Positions 24,899 to 34,700 of a stretch of 64,000 nucleotides of DNA are shown here, piece after piece. The DNA is taken from assembly GCF_900167535.1 (NCBI RefSeq), contig NZ_FUYE01000003.1:416414-480413 (forward strand), written 5' to 3'. This DNA is from Prosthecobacter debontii (lineage in GTDB: Bacteria > Verrucomicrobiota > Verrucomicrobiia > Verrucomicrobiales > Verrucomicrobiaceae). Within the stretch, counting starts at the first letter, position 1; each line of letters begins with the position of its first letter. The notes beneath the pieces are model-generated. The model had not been told where the DNA came from, ran no database searches, and worked only from the letters and a program-made list of their open reading frames with translations. The translations under genes were made by a program, and so were the position numbers.

Positions 24899-27340
24899 AC
24901 GTTTGGCTTTTTTCTTCTTCGCACCCTCAGGGCGTGCATTGGGAATCGCTTTCGTTTTGCCCTTCGATTTCGGACGATGGTCATACCATTTCTTTTTGCC
25001 CTCTCCGGCATCTACCCGGGCAGAATCCGTCTTGTTAGGCTGCGGTGGGCGCTGCGCACCTTTACTTTTGTGACGCGGCTTCTCATCTTCAACTCGGGCG
25101 GAGTCCTGGGAGGCTAAAACTTTGACGTCTTTCTTCCCCGGTTTGCCCGAACGTGATTCACCTTTGGCTCCATCACGTGGATCAAATTTCTTCTTGTTAG
25201 GTCGATCTTCTCGCTCACCTCTAACGGGCCGCTCGCGGGTGAGCTCAAAGTCCACCTGCTTCTTGAACCGATCGATTCGATAGATCTGCACCGTCACACG
25301 GTCCCCTAGCTTGATGACTCGGCGAGTGTGCCTTCCGACGAGGTGATTCCGCACCGGCTCCAGGATGTAAAAATCATCCTGGATGGAAGAGAGCGGCACG
25401 ACTCCGCTGAGGCCCAAGTCCTGGACATCCACAAAGAAACCAAAGTTACGCGTGTCTGTCACCAGAGCCGGATAGGCCACCTTGTCACCGGACTCGAGTT
25501 GCGCTTCGAGATAGGCATAGAGTTTCACCTCCTTGCTATCCCGTTCTGCATCCGCCGAGTTCTTTTCCGTATCGGTGATGTGTTCTGCGATCTGCTTCAT
25601 GGCCGGAATCGGCATGTCCGCGTGATCGAAGAGCACCCGATGGACAACAAGGTCCGCATAACGACGAATCGGCGAGGTAAAATGCGTGTAGCGTGTCTTG
25701 GCCAACCCGTAATGCCCCAAGGGCTCCACGGCATAGCGAGCGCGCATCAGTGAACGCAGGAAGCCAATCTTCAAGGCCGCGCCAATCGGCAAGCTTGAAA
25801 GGCGTGCCAGCAGCTTTTGAACCTCTTTGCGATTCGTCAGATCCCCACACTGAATGCGGTGACTCAAAACATCATCCCGATATTCCTCCAGCTTCTTTTC
25901 TTTGGGTGCTTCATGAACACGATACACGGCGGGGCGATTCCGTTTCATCAGGTTGGACGCCACGGCCTCATTGGCGAGCAGCATGTATTCCTCGATGAGC
26001 TGGTGAGATACATCGTTTTCCATGCGCTCGATCCGCAATACTTTTCCATGGTCGTCCAAGCGGATCTTGTTCTCGGGGAAGTCGAGATCCAAAGAGCCGT
26101 TGTCAAAACGCGCCTTGCGGATCAGTTGAGCCACATGATGAGCATCATGCAGCATGGACTCGATTTCATTTTTCGCTTTCCCTTCGATGACCCGCAGCGC
26201 CTCTTGATAGGTGAACCGGCGTTTGGAATGGATCACGGCCGAGTAAAACTTGGCGTTCATCACCGAGCCATCCTTGGCCAAAAGAAACTCCACACATTTG
26301 GTTAAGCGATCCAACCCCGGCTTGAGAGAACACAACTCATTGCTCAGAGCCTCGGGTAGCATGGGGATCACCCGATCCACCAGGTAGGTCGAATTGCCCC
26401 GCTTTTTAGCTTCGACATCCAGAGGGCTTCCAGGGCGCACATAATGGGAGACATCGGCAATGTGAACCCATAACTTCCACTTGCCTCCGCCAGCGGGTTG
26501 AATGCAAATGGCGTCATCGAAATCGCGGGCATCATCGGGGTCGATGGTGATGACGTTGTGGCTTCGGCAGTCCACCCGGTCAGTGCATTCTTCCGCACTG
26601 GGTTGGTTATCAGGCCGGGATTTCGCAATCGTCTGGGCTTGGGCCAAGACTTCCTTGGGGAAATGCAGAGGCAGAGCGTAATGTCGCAGCACGGAGAGCA
26701 TATCCACGCCCTCCGCATCCGGCGCGCCGAGCACCTCGATCACCTCACCTTCCGGCGGTGTGTGGCGGTTTTCCCAAGAGGTCAGTTCGACGACCACCTT
26801 GTCCCCAGGATAAGCTTCCCGGCCCACATCGCGCGGTGGAGGCACCATGATGTTTTGGGAGATACGCGGATCATCGGGAATGACATAGAGAAACTGCCGC
26901 GAGCGTTGGAGCGTGCCGACGAACTGCTGGCGCTTGCGCTGGAGGATACGGACCACCGTGCCTGAGTTTGTCTCAGGGGAAGCATTTCGCAGTCCTGTCG
27001 GGCGGATGTTGCGCCGGACCAGCACTCGATCTCCGTGCATGGCGGTGGAGGTGCCACTTTCACTGATGCTGATTTCGCCAATGCCCGCCTCATCCGGCTG
27101 CACAAAACCGCGCCCACCGCGGGTGATCTGGATCACGCCAGGGATGAGATCGGCCTCACGGGCCTGAATGTAGCGGTTGCCCTTCGTCCGGACGATGAGT
27201 CCTTGCTCAACGAGGTCGGCCAACACGGCTTGGAGTTCTTGCTGACGAGAAGGCTTGAGTTTCAGCAGGTCGATCAGCTCAGGTACATTCGAAGGCGTGT
27301 AATCCGCCTGCCCGAGCAATTTCAGAATTTTCGATTCCAT
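24893..27340 (-). CDS. rnr: Ribonuclease R
   Basis: An 815-residue 3'-5' exoribonuclease of the RNB family that degrades structured RNA. Order: N-terminal winged helix (1-65), cold-shock domains (GVIQITRGGRGFVQPDE and onward), an RNB catalytic domain with the metal-binding aspartates in TIDPDDARDFDDAI, the RRYADLVVHR segment, then an S1 domain (YPALVTDTRNFGFFVDVQDLGLSGVVPLSSI). A Lys/Arg/Pro-rich low-complexity tail of about 90 residues follows, ending in KKKAKRS, as in many RNase R proteins. The start ATG at 27340 reads MESKILKLLG. Its promoter lies in the AT-rich gap shared with the membrane protein at 27460. Confidence 0.95.
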   Translation of the reverse strand: MESKILKLLGQADYTPSNVPELIDLLKLKPSRQQELQAVLADLVEQGLIVRTKGNRYIQAREADLIPGVIQITRGGRGFVQPDEAGIGEISISESGTSTAMHGDRVLVRRNIRPTGLRNASPETNSGTVVRILQRKRQQFVGTLQRSRQFLYVIPDDPRISQNIMVPPPRDVGREAYPGDKVVVELTSWENRHTPPEGEVIEVLGAPDAEGVDMLSVLRHYALPLHFPKEVLAQAQTIAKSRPDNQPSAEECTDRVDCRSHNVITIDPDDARDFDDAICIQPAGGGKWKLWVHIADVSHYVRPGSPLDVEAKKRGNSTYLVDRVIPMLPEALSNELCSLKPGLDRLTKCVEFLLAKDGSVMNAKFYSAVIHSKRRFTYQEALRVIEGKAKNEIESMLHDAHHVAQLIRKARFDNGSLDLDFPENKIRLDDHGKVLRIERMENDVSHQLIEEYMLLANEAVASNLMKRNRPAVYRVHEAPKEKKLEEYRDDVLSHRIQCGDLTNRKEVQKLLARLSSLPIGAALKIGFLRSLMRARYAVEPLGHYGLAKTRYTHFTSPIRRYADLVVHRVLFDHADMPIPAMKQIAEHITDTEKNSADAERDSKEVKLYAYLEAQLESGDKVAYPALVTDTRNFGFFVDVQDLGLSGVVPLSSIQDDFYILEPVRNHLVGRHTRRVIKLGDRVTVQIYRIDRFKKQVDFELTRERPVRGEREDRPNKKKFDPRDGAKGESRSGKPGKKDVKVLASQDSARVEDEKPRHKSKGAQRPPQPNKTDSARVDAGEGKKKWYDHRPKSKGKTKAIPNARPEGAKKKKAKRS

Positions 27341-27437
27341 AAAAAGGAGACTGCACAGAAATCACCTCCTACGTCATCCCATTTATTTGATTGGGCACTG
27401 CGTCTGGAGAGTTCAATTCTGCGTTTATTATTTGAGG

Positions 27438-27443
27438 TATAGT
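27438..27443 (+). promoter_or_regulatory. Possible -10 box upstream of the small membrane protein
   Basis: TATAGT lies 16 bp before the ATG at 27460 in an AT-rich stretch. No convincing -35 box is found at the usual distance, so this is tentative. Confidence 0.3.
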
Positions 27444-27459
27444 ACGTTTTATCATTCGC

Positions 27460-27768
27460 ATGAACCCGAGGAGCATTCACATCCAGTTTCAGGGTAGGCG
27501 CGGTCTCCCAGCCGTTCTGCCGCTGATTCTCATGGCCGTCCTCGCCATTGGGCTCATTGCTTTAGTCATTTTCGTCGGCCTAACTTTCGCTGTAGTCGGC
27601 GTCGGAGTTTACGCCTGCGCAGCTCTGTATTATGCAGTGCGCCGCAAGCTCGGTGGAAGTCATCGTCCATCTGGACTGAATGATCAAGTGCAACCTACAG
27701 AATCTCCGGTAGGAGCCAAGGTGATCGAGATCGATGCTGTCCGAGTGGATCGTGATGACCCCCGTTAG
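27460..27768 (+). CDS. Small membrane protein of unknown function
   Basis: A 102-residue protein. A basic N-terminus (IHIQFQGRRG) precedes one long or two short transmembrane segments, about residues 17-62 (LPAVLPLILMAVLAIGLIALVIF then a second run ending VYACAALYYAVRR), and a polar tail with many acidic residues. I do not recognise the family. Codon use and the ATG fit a real gene. It is divergent from rnr and upstream, on the same strand, of the SulP gene, but a 218-bp gap with a promoter-like element separates them. Confidence 0.68.
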   Translation: MNPRSIHIQFQGRRGLPAVLPLILMAVLAIGLIALVIFVGLTFAVVGVGVYACAALYYAVRRKLGGSHRPSGLNDQVQPTESPVGAKVIEIDAVRVDRDDPR

Positions 27769-27871
27769 CCCTTGGGCCGTCTTCACAGGATCTGCACGAG
27801 CCGGTCGCTAAAAAACCGAACAAAAACCACGGTTCCTGCGTCAGTGAGGACCGTTAAGCTCTTCCACTCGC

Positions 27872-27922
27872 TGCACAAAAAGTGCATTTAGACGAACGAG
27901 AAGAGCGGGAGGTGCGTATAAT
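27872..27922 (+). promoter_or_regulatory. Promoter region of the SulP-carbonic anhydrase gene with a small dyad
   Basis: TGCAC-AAAAA-GTGCA (27872-27886) is a perfect dyad. A consensus TATAAT stands at 27917-27922, 65 bp before the ATG at 27987. The -35 side is weak (GAACGA at 17 bp). The dyad could be an operator; nothing identifies the regulator. Confidence 0.42.
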
Positions 27923-27986
27923 GCTGGCTAAACGCCTAATTTGGCTGTATAGGTCCATACCATTAACAAAACGCGTAAGAAAAACA

Positions 27987-30263
27987 ATGACAGTTAATCC
28001 CCTCTCTCCCAAAACGGTGCCTCGCGACCTCACGGCTGGCTTGGTTGTTTTCTTGGTGGCCTTGCCTCTGTGCCTCGGTGTGGCTTTAGCGTCGAACGCT
28101 CCTCTCTTTTCAGGCATCGTCACGGGCATTGTCGGCGGTATCTTGGTGGGCATTCTGAGCGGGTCTCAGACCAGCGTGAGTGGCCCTGCCGCAGGTCTGA
28201 CCGCAGTCGTGGCGGCACAAATTGCCTCTCTGGGCAGCTTTGAAGCTTTTCTGGCGGCGGTCGTGATTGCGGGTGTTTTCCAGATCATCTTGGGCGTCTG
28301 CCGCGCCGGCTTTATTGCCGCCTTCTTCCCCTCCAGCGTGATCAAGGGCCTACTGGCCGCGATCGGGGTGATCCTGATTTTGAAACAAATCCCCCACGTG
28401 GTGGGGCATGATGCCGACCCGATGGGCAACAAGGCCTTCATGCAGGCCGATAACGAGAACACCTTCAGCGAACTGGCCGAAGCATGGTTCGACATTCAGC
28501 CTGGAGCAGCCCTCATCGGTCTGTTTTCCCTGATCCTTCTGGTGGGCTGGGATAAGATCAAATTCCTCAAAAAATCCCCCGTGCCAGCGCCTCTGGTCGT
28601 GGTCGTCGCGGGTGTCGCGATTAGCCTTTTCCTCCGCAAACTAGGCGGCAATTGGGCCATCGAGCCGAGCCACTTGGTCCAAGTGCCTGTGGCAGGTTCT
28701 CCCAATGAATTCCTCGGTCTGGTGCTGTTTCCCGATTTCAGTGTGCTGAGTAACCCGGCGGTTTACATGGCTGCCGTCACCATCGCCATCGTGGCTTCCC
28801 TGGAAACGCTTCTGAACTTGGAAGCCGTGGATAAACTCGACCCGGAACAACGCAGCAGCCCACCGAATCGCGAACTCTTGGCACAGGGTGTGGGTAACGT
28901 GGTGGCCGGGATGATCGGTGGTCTGCCCATGACAAGCGTGATCGTGCGTAGCTCGGTGAACATCAACGCAGGTGTGAAAACCAAGCTCAGCGCCATCTGG
29001 CACGGGGTGCTTCTGCTCGGCTGCGTGATGCTGGTTCCGACCTGGCTGAATGAGATCCCGCTGTCTGCCCTGGCAGCGATCCTTCTGATCACCGGTTTGA
29101 AACTCGCCAGCCCTAAGCTGGTCAAGCAGATGTGGAAAGAAGGCAAAAACCAGTTTCTGCCTTTCGCCATTACCGTCGTGGCCATCGTGCTCACGGACTT
29201 GCTGATCGGTATCCTGATCGGATTGGCTGTCTCCATCGGCTTCATTCTGCACAGCAACATGCGTCGTCCTCTGCGCAAGGTGATGGAAAAACACGCCACC
29301 GGAGATGTCCTGCGCATCGAGTTGGCCAATCAGGTGAGTTTCTTCAGCCGCGCTTCTTTGGATGAAACGCTCCGCTCCCTCCCGGCAGGAGGTCATGTAC
29401 TGATTGATGCTAGCAACACCGATTATATCGATCCCGATATCCTGGACTTGATCACGGACTTCAAAAACACCACAGCCTCCGTTCATGGTGTGGAAGTCAG
29501 CCTTATGGGTTTCAAAGACCGTTACCCGCAGCTCGAAGATCGCATCCAATACGTGGACTTCAGCAGTCGAGACGTACAAAGCGCTCTCACCCCACAGCGG
29601 GTGCTGGAAATCTTCCAAGAGGGCAATCAACGCTTCCTCAATGGCACGCGTCTCTCACGCGATCTCGGTCGCCAAGTGGATGCCACTTCGACAGGTCAGT
29701 TTCCGATGGCTGTGGTGCTGAGTTGCATTGACTCCCGCACCCCTGCGGAGTTGGTCTTCGACCTCGGTCTGGGGGACATTTTCAGCGTTCGGATCGCTGG
29801 CAACATCGCTCGTGACAAGGTGCTCGGCAGCATGGAATACAGTTGCGCCGTCGCGGGTGCCAAGCTCATCCTCGTCATGGGCCACACCTCCTGCGGAGCC
29901 GTCAACGCCGCGGTGGACCTCATTTGCAGTCACAAGACCGCCGCTGAAGCCACCGGTTGCGTGAACTTGGATTCCCTCATCTCCGAGATCCAACAATCGG
30001 TGGATATGGGCACCTGCAAGCAAGCAGACCAATGGCTGCCTGGGGAAAAAGCCGCTTATGCCAACGAGGTCTCACGCCGTAACGTCCTGCGCACCATGCG
30101 CATGATCCGCGAGCGTAGCTCCACCCTGGATGGTCTCGTCCGTGAGGGTAAGATCGCCATCGTGGGTGCCATGTATGACATCACCACGGGTAAAGTCTCC
30201 TTCTTCCAGACGGAGAACTCAAACAAGGACCCTCTGCCTATCGCCGTCGTCTCAATGGTTTAA
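27987..30263 (+). CDS. SulP-family anion transporter fused to beta-carbonic anhydrase
   Basis: A 758-residue fusion. Residues about 10-425 form the SulP membrane domain (DLTAGLVVFLVALPLCLGVALASNAP, GILVGILSGSQTSVSGPAAGLT, MIGGLPMTSVIVRSSVNINAG). A STAS-like segment of about 100 residues follows (DVLRIELANQVSFFSRASLDETL, HVLIDASNTDYIDPDIL). The C-terminal beta-carbonic anhydrase has its zinc ligands: Cys580 and Asp582-Arg584 in SCIDSRTP, His633 and Cys636 in GHTSCG. Such fusions are thought to move bicarbonate and interconvert it with CO2; sulfate is the other possible substrate. MTVNPLSPKTVPRDLTAG gives the family start, so the upstream in-frame extension is not used. Confidence 0.94.
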   Translation: MTVNPLSPKTVPRDLTAGLVVFLVALPLCLGVALASNAPLFSGIVTGIVGGILVGILSGSQTSVSGPAAGLTAVVAAQIASLGSFEAFLAAVVIAGVFQIILGVCRAGFIAAFFPSSVIKGLLAAIGVILILKQIPHVVGHDADPMGNKAFMQADNENTFSELAEAWFDIQPGAALIGLFSLILLVGWDKIKFLKKSPVPAPLVVVVAGVAISLFLRKLGGNWAIEPSHLVQVPVAGSPNEFLGLVLFPDFSVLSNPAVYMAAVTIAIVASLETLLNLEAVDKLDPEQRSSPPNRELLAQGVGNVVAGMIGGLPMTSVIVRSSVNINAGVKTKLSAIWHGVLLLGCVMLVPTWLNEIPLSALAAILLITGLKLASPKLVKQMWKEGKNQFLPFAITVVAIVLTDLLIGILIGLAVSIGFILHSNMRRPLRKVMEKHATGDVLRIELANQVSFFSRASLDETLRSLPAGGHVLIDASNTDYIDPDILDLITDFKNTTASVHGVEVSLMGFKDRYPQLEDRIQYVDFSSRDVQSALTPQRVLEIFQEGNQRFLNGTRLSRDLGRQVDATSTGQFPMAVVLSCIDSRTPAELVFDLGLGDIFSVRIAGNIARDKVLGSMEYSCAVAGAKLILVMGHTSCGAVNAAVDLICSHKTAAEATGCVNLDSLISEIQQSVDMGTCKQADQWLPGEKAAYANEVSRRNVLRTMRMIRERSSTLDGLVREGKIAIVGAMYDITTGKVSFFQTENSNKDPLPIAVVSMV

Positions 30264-30273
30264 CGGCCTGAGT

Positions 30274-31728
30274 TTAGATCCAGGAGCCTGCCCGGAGGAA
30301 CCCGATGGGCAGGCTACTTGACTGAACATTGTAAAAGTTGCCGATGTTAGGCAGCACCTGGGCCATGTCTGAAGCAGGCACGCCGAACCAGCGAAGCATT
30401 TCGGCAAACAAGGAATCGACCGAGGTCGTCGGGATGGTGCGGCCCCCATATCCCGTATCATCTGAGCTCTCCAACGTGAGATCGGGGAAGGTGCCATAAA
30501 TACGCCCGCCCTGCACCGGGCCACCCATTACCAAGGCATTAGCTCCCCAAGCGTGATCCGTACCGCGTCCATTGCTGCGAAGCGTCCGGCCGAAGTCTGA
30601 AGCGCTGTAGGTGATGACGCTATCCTGAAGCGCCAAGTGGTCCAAGGCCCTTTGGAATCCTGCCAGGGCTCCATCCAGCAGAACGAGCATTTCAGCCTGC
30701 GTCTCCAGAAGCTCTCCATGGTGATCCCAGCCACCAAAACTGAGGAACAACGTCTGACGCTTGAGGCCCAGGGCTTGGCGAAGCGCAATCATCTTCGCCG
30801 CCGCGAGAAATTGCTGTCCTACCCAATTGCCTGCGGGAAAAAACCCACGTATCGAGCTGTCATCATAGTCATTGAATTGCTGGAGAAAGAACTCCTGCAG
30901 CTCGATGCTTTCTTTCGTCAGTTGCGCAAAGGATTGCTGAATCAGATTGGCATAACTCTGCTCAATGATACTGCGATGAGCCGCGTTCTTGAGGCGCATA
31001 GGATGCTGAGCCTCACTGATATCACTCCCCGTGAAAGTCAGTGCCCCACGATCCGTCACCACAAACTGAGTGGTGCTATTGCCCACCTGCCAGAGATTGT
31101 TGCCCGCGAGGGAGATATTCATCGAAATGCTGTTCGCATTGGCGACACCGTGCAAGACATCCGCAGCGCGGCCTGCCCAGCCGCTGAGTTGAGTCATGCC
31201 CTGTGGCACCGAGGTCTGCCATTGATCGATCTGGTCACTGTGAGAATACAACGCCCTCGGAAGCGGCACCGTCTCCGCCAGATACTCGGCTTTCGTCACA
31301 GGCTGGATCAATGTCCCCACATTGGAGATGAAAGCTGCCCGTCGTAGAGCGCCATCCCCCCCGAGACCATTGAAGAGCTCCTGCAAACCCGAACAACTGG
31401 GATGAATGCCATAAAGCTGACCGTCACCTCCATCTTGATTCAGCGCTCGGAGATCGTTCACTCCTAATGCCAGATTTCCCCGCGTGGTCGAGTAGATCGC
31501 ATGGCGACCGCTATCACGCGGGACTAACCAATTGTAAGAATCATTCCCCCCATGAAGAAAAATGCACACCAGTGTCCGATAGTCCGTCGGCGCGTCTTGG
31601 GCTGCCGCATTGCCGGCCAATTTGAGGTTTAACAAAGTATTCATCATCGACACTCCGCTGAGCGCGGCACAGCCGGATTGACCGATGAAACGACGGCGTG
31701 AAACAAGTGAAGTATTCATAGACATCAT
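30274..31728 (-). CDS. DUF1501 family protein, Tat-exported
   Basis: A 484-residue protein with a twin-arginine signal (SRRRFIGQSGCAALSG). LVCIFLHGGNDSYNWLVPRD near residue 55 and VITYSASDFGRTLRSNGRGTDHAWGANALVMGGPVQGGRIYG near the C-terminus are the DUF1501 signatures; the fold is related to alkaline phosphatase/sulfatases. These proteins are nearly always encoded beside a DUF1800 protein, as here: its start overlaps the DUF1800 stop by four bases (ATGA), indicating translational coupling. The function of the pair is unknown. A 9-bp inverted repeat (30285-30293 with 30307-30315) lies in the last codons, facing the convergent SulP gene. Confidence 0.94.
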   Translation of the reverse strand: MMSMNTSLVSRRRFIGQSGCAALSGVSMMNTLLNLKLAGNAAAQDAPTDYRTLVCIFLHGGNDSYNWLVPRDSGRHAIYSTTRGNLALGVNDLRALNQDGGDGQLYGIHPSCSGLQELFNGLGGDGALRRAAFISNVGTLIQPVTKAEYLAETVPLPRALYSHSDQIDQWQTSVPQGMTQLSGWAGRAADVLHGVANANSISMNISLAGNNLWQVGNSTTQFVVTDRGALTFTGSDISEAQHPMRLKNAAHRSIIEQSYANLIQQSFAQLTKESIELQEFFLQQFNDYDDSSIRGFFPAGNWVGQQFLAAAKMIALRQALGLKRQTLFLSFGGWDHHGELLETQAEMLVLLDGALAGFQRALDHLALQDSVITYSASDFGRTLRSNGRGTDHAWGANALVMGGPVQGGRIYGTFPDLTLESSDDTGYGGRTIPTTSVDSLFAEMLRWFGVPASDMAQVLPNIGNFYNVQSSSLPIGFLRAGSWI

Positions 31729-34700
31729 TTCATCACAGCACCTTCAGGACAAACGAGCGCGAGGTAAGCCGCCACTTGAGCCCGAGCAGCCGTCTGTTCG
31801 GCGGGTATCTCACTCACTTTTTCCAAAATCAAAGCGCGAGTGCCAGGGCGCATGCGGCCTGCACAAAACAGGAGATTCAAATGATCCACCAAGGCTTCAG
31901 GACGTCCCGCCAAAGCCTCCTCACGCGATAAATCTAGCGGGAACCGATAAGTCTCCCAAAGCGAAAATCCCTCCATCAAAATCTGCCACAGCCGATTGGG
32001 AAAAGCGATGGAACTGAAGCTATCGGTAATCTGAAAAACGGGTGCCGAAAGCTGCTTTTGCGTCAGCAGACCCGGCGCTTTGTAATCAGGTCGATAAAAG
32101 TTAAAGACGCTCGGAGAGTAGGTCGGCTCCTGACGACTGGCATTGAAGAAATCTCCCCAGTCCCACCAAAGTAAATCAGGCACGTCCTTCATGCCAAAAG
32201 CCCGAGCTAAAGCCATGGCGCGAATCACTGGCTCTTTCAGGCGCCCATAGGAAGCTGCTTCGGTAAAACGTGGATCACGCGCCTCGTCATCGAGCAGGAT
32301 GGCCTTCAGCACCGCCTTCAGATCACCACGCACGCCATTTCCGTTGTCGGCAAAAACGGCCGAAACTCGCGCCACGTAAGCGGGTGATGGGTTGTCCGTC
32401 ACCATAAACTGAATGAGCTGCCGACTGATGAACACAGGAGTATTTGCGTGCTCGAAGAGATGACGCACTGCATCCCTCACGTCACGCAAAGCATTGTCAT
32501 CTGTAGCCGCCCGCGCGGGGAGCACGCAGCCGCCTAACAACACCTTTTTACCAAAATCGTGATACTCACCGCGCACAGTCATGGGAGTGGTGAAATCCGG
32601 TTCCGTCCAGCCACCGCCACCCCAATTGTGTCCACCAAACCAAAAGCCTGTCATGACTCGGGCTAACTGAGTGATCTCAGCATTCGAATACGTGGGAATC
32701 GGATGACCTTCGACATCGAGTTTGCGCGTGCCATTCGGATTCAATTCCCAAAGTCCGATGCTGAAGAGCTGCATCAGCTCCCGAGCGAAGTTTTCGTCGG
32801 GATACCGGTTGATGGCAGGATCCGCCTTTTGATTGCCAACATGGCTCAAATAGCGCCCCATCACAGGATGTAGCGTCACCTCCATGAGCACGTCGTAGTA
32901 ATTACCAAGAGCGTTGCGGACAAAGATGTCATAATAATCCGCCATGCCCAGGCAGCGGTTTTCCAAGTTGGCATCGCGTCGTGAGGTCACCAGGATCTGA
33001 CTGAGCGCAAAGGCCATCCTTTGACGAAGCTGGTCCTCACCCTGGATGGATGCTCGAGCGAAGGTCGTCATCATGTTGTTTCCAAATAAAAAGGGTGATG
33101 CCTCTTCACCTCCACGATTAAAATCCGTCCGTGAGCGCTGGCCGAGCATATCATCATAGATTGCACGGATGTAGGTTGAGTGAAGAGTTGGTGCTTTCAC
33201 CGCCTGCTCCTCGACCCATGCCTCATAACCCAACGACTGCACGCGCCGAATATCGTCCAGCGTTGGGCCAAAGGAGGCTTGCATGAGGAATCGGGCCGCC
33301 TGAGATCGAGTTACGGTATGCGCAGGGGCTGCGCCCTGGTAACCACCGCTGAACTGCTCCAGCAACGTCGCGAGTTCTCCACTCAATGAACCCTCAGGAT
33401 TTCCATCTTCATCCTCATCGGTGACGATCGTCGTCCCCAGACTGTTGGCGACATGGGGATCAGACCCCAGCACATGAACTTCGGTCCAATCACTGACACC
33501 ATCGGCATCGCTGTCCCTATCCTCAATCGCGAGACGGTAAAAGGTGCTCACCGGATTTTGCAGTGCCCCCGCAAAGGTCTGCTCGAACTCTTGTTCCGAC
33601 AGCGTTGGCTCACCGCCCGACGCCTGCCACTGAGTCAAGTTCGCTGATTGCCAGACGGCTGTGCCTTTCAGAGGCAACACGCTCCAACGCAGTCGAAGGT
33701 CCTGGCCATCCTGGGCTACCTTAAATGATAACTTCGATGCCGCATCGAAAGGATCCGTACCTGCCGCTGCTTCATCTTGATTGGTTAGGCCATCGTGGTC
33801 AGAGTCGAGTGAAGCCTCCAACACGCCTCCCCCGGACCATTGCTCCCACGCATCAGGCATGCCATTGCCGTTGAAATCCTCGTTGGCGATTGCCGAGGGC
33901 ACACCATGATAAAAGGGTGGTAAGCTTGAAGCCAACAGAGGATTACTTCCCGACTCCACTTCCAGCCCGTCAGGAGCTCCGTCGTCATCGCTATCACGAT
34001 CATTTGGCGAGGTTCCAGACAGATACTCCCGCAGATTGCTCAGCCCATCCAGATCATCATCCACAGAGGCATCCGCAGCGCTGTTTTTGTTCAGTGCATG
34101 GAAGTCCTCCCAGACATCTGGCATGCCGTCTTCATCGGTGTCTTTAAATGCAGCAAAAGCCGGTGTCTCTTCCAAAGGAGAAGACTGAAAATACACCTGC
34201 ACTCCCGGATGCTCCCAAAGGTCCAACCGATGAGGTAGGGGTGGATCACTCAAGTCCTGCCACGAGACGGTGTTGTGATGCACATTCGTCGCCAAGCGAC
34301 AGCCATTGAAATCTCGGCTCACCACCGTCTCTCCCGTATCCTGATTAACGATATTGAACGTGAAGTTCCACGCTGTCTGAGAACCGGTGCTGCTGCCGAT
34401 GATCTGAAAACTCAGACGGTCAGAAATATCTGCCCTTCCATACCCACTGAACCCCATCTCAGGCTTGAGATCCGTGGGCGAGTCCACCCAGTCCGCCGCC
34501 CAGATATCATCGTTATCTGAATCGGGATGACTGAAGCCAAAATCATGACTGGAATAAAAGAAGTAGGACAAACGACCACCGCGGACGCGCAAGGCCACAT
34601 CAAAAGCATTCACTCCAGTTCCGGCGGAATTCGCCAACTGAAAGCTCATCAGTCGATTGTCCCCCCAACTCTGATCGATCACATGACCGCGCATGTGATC

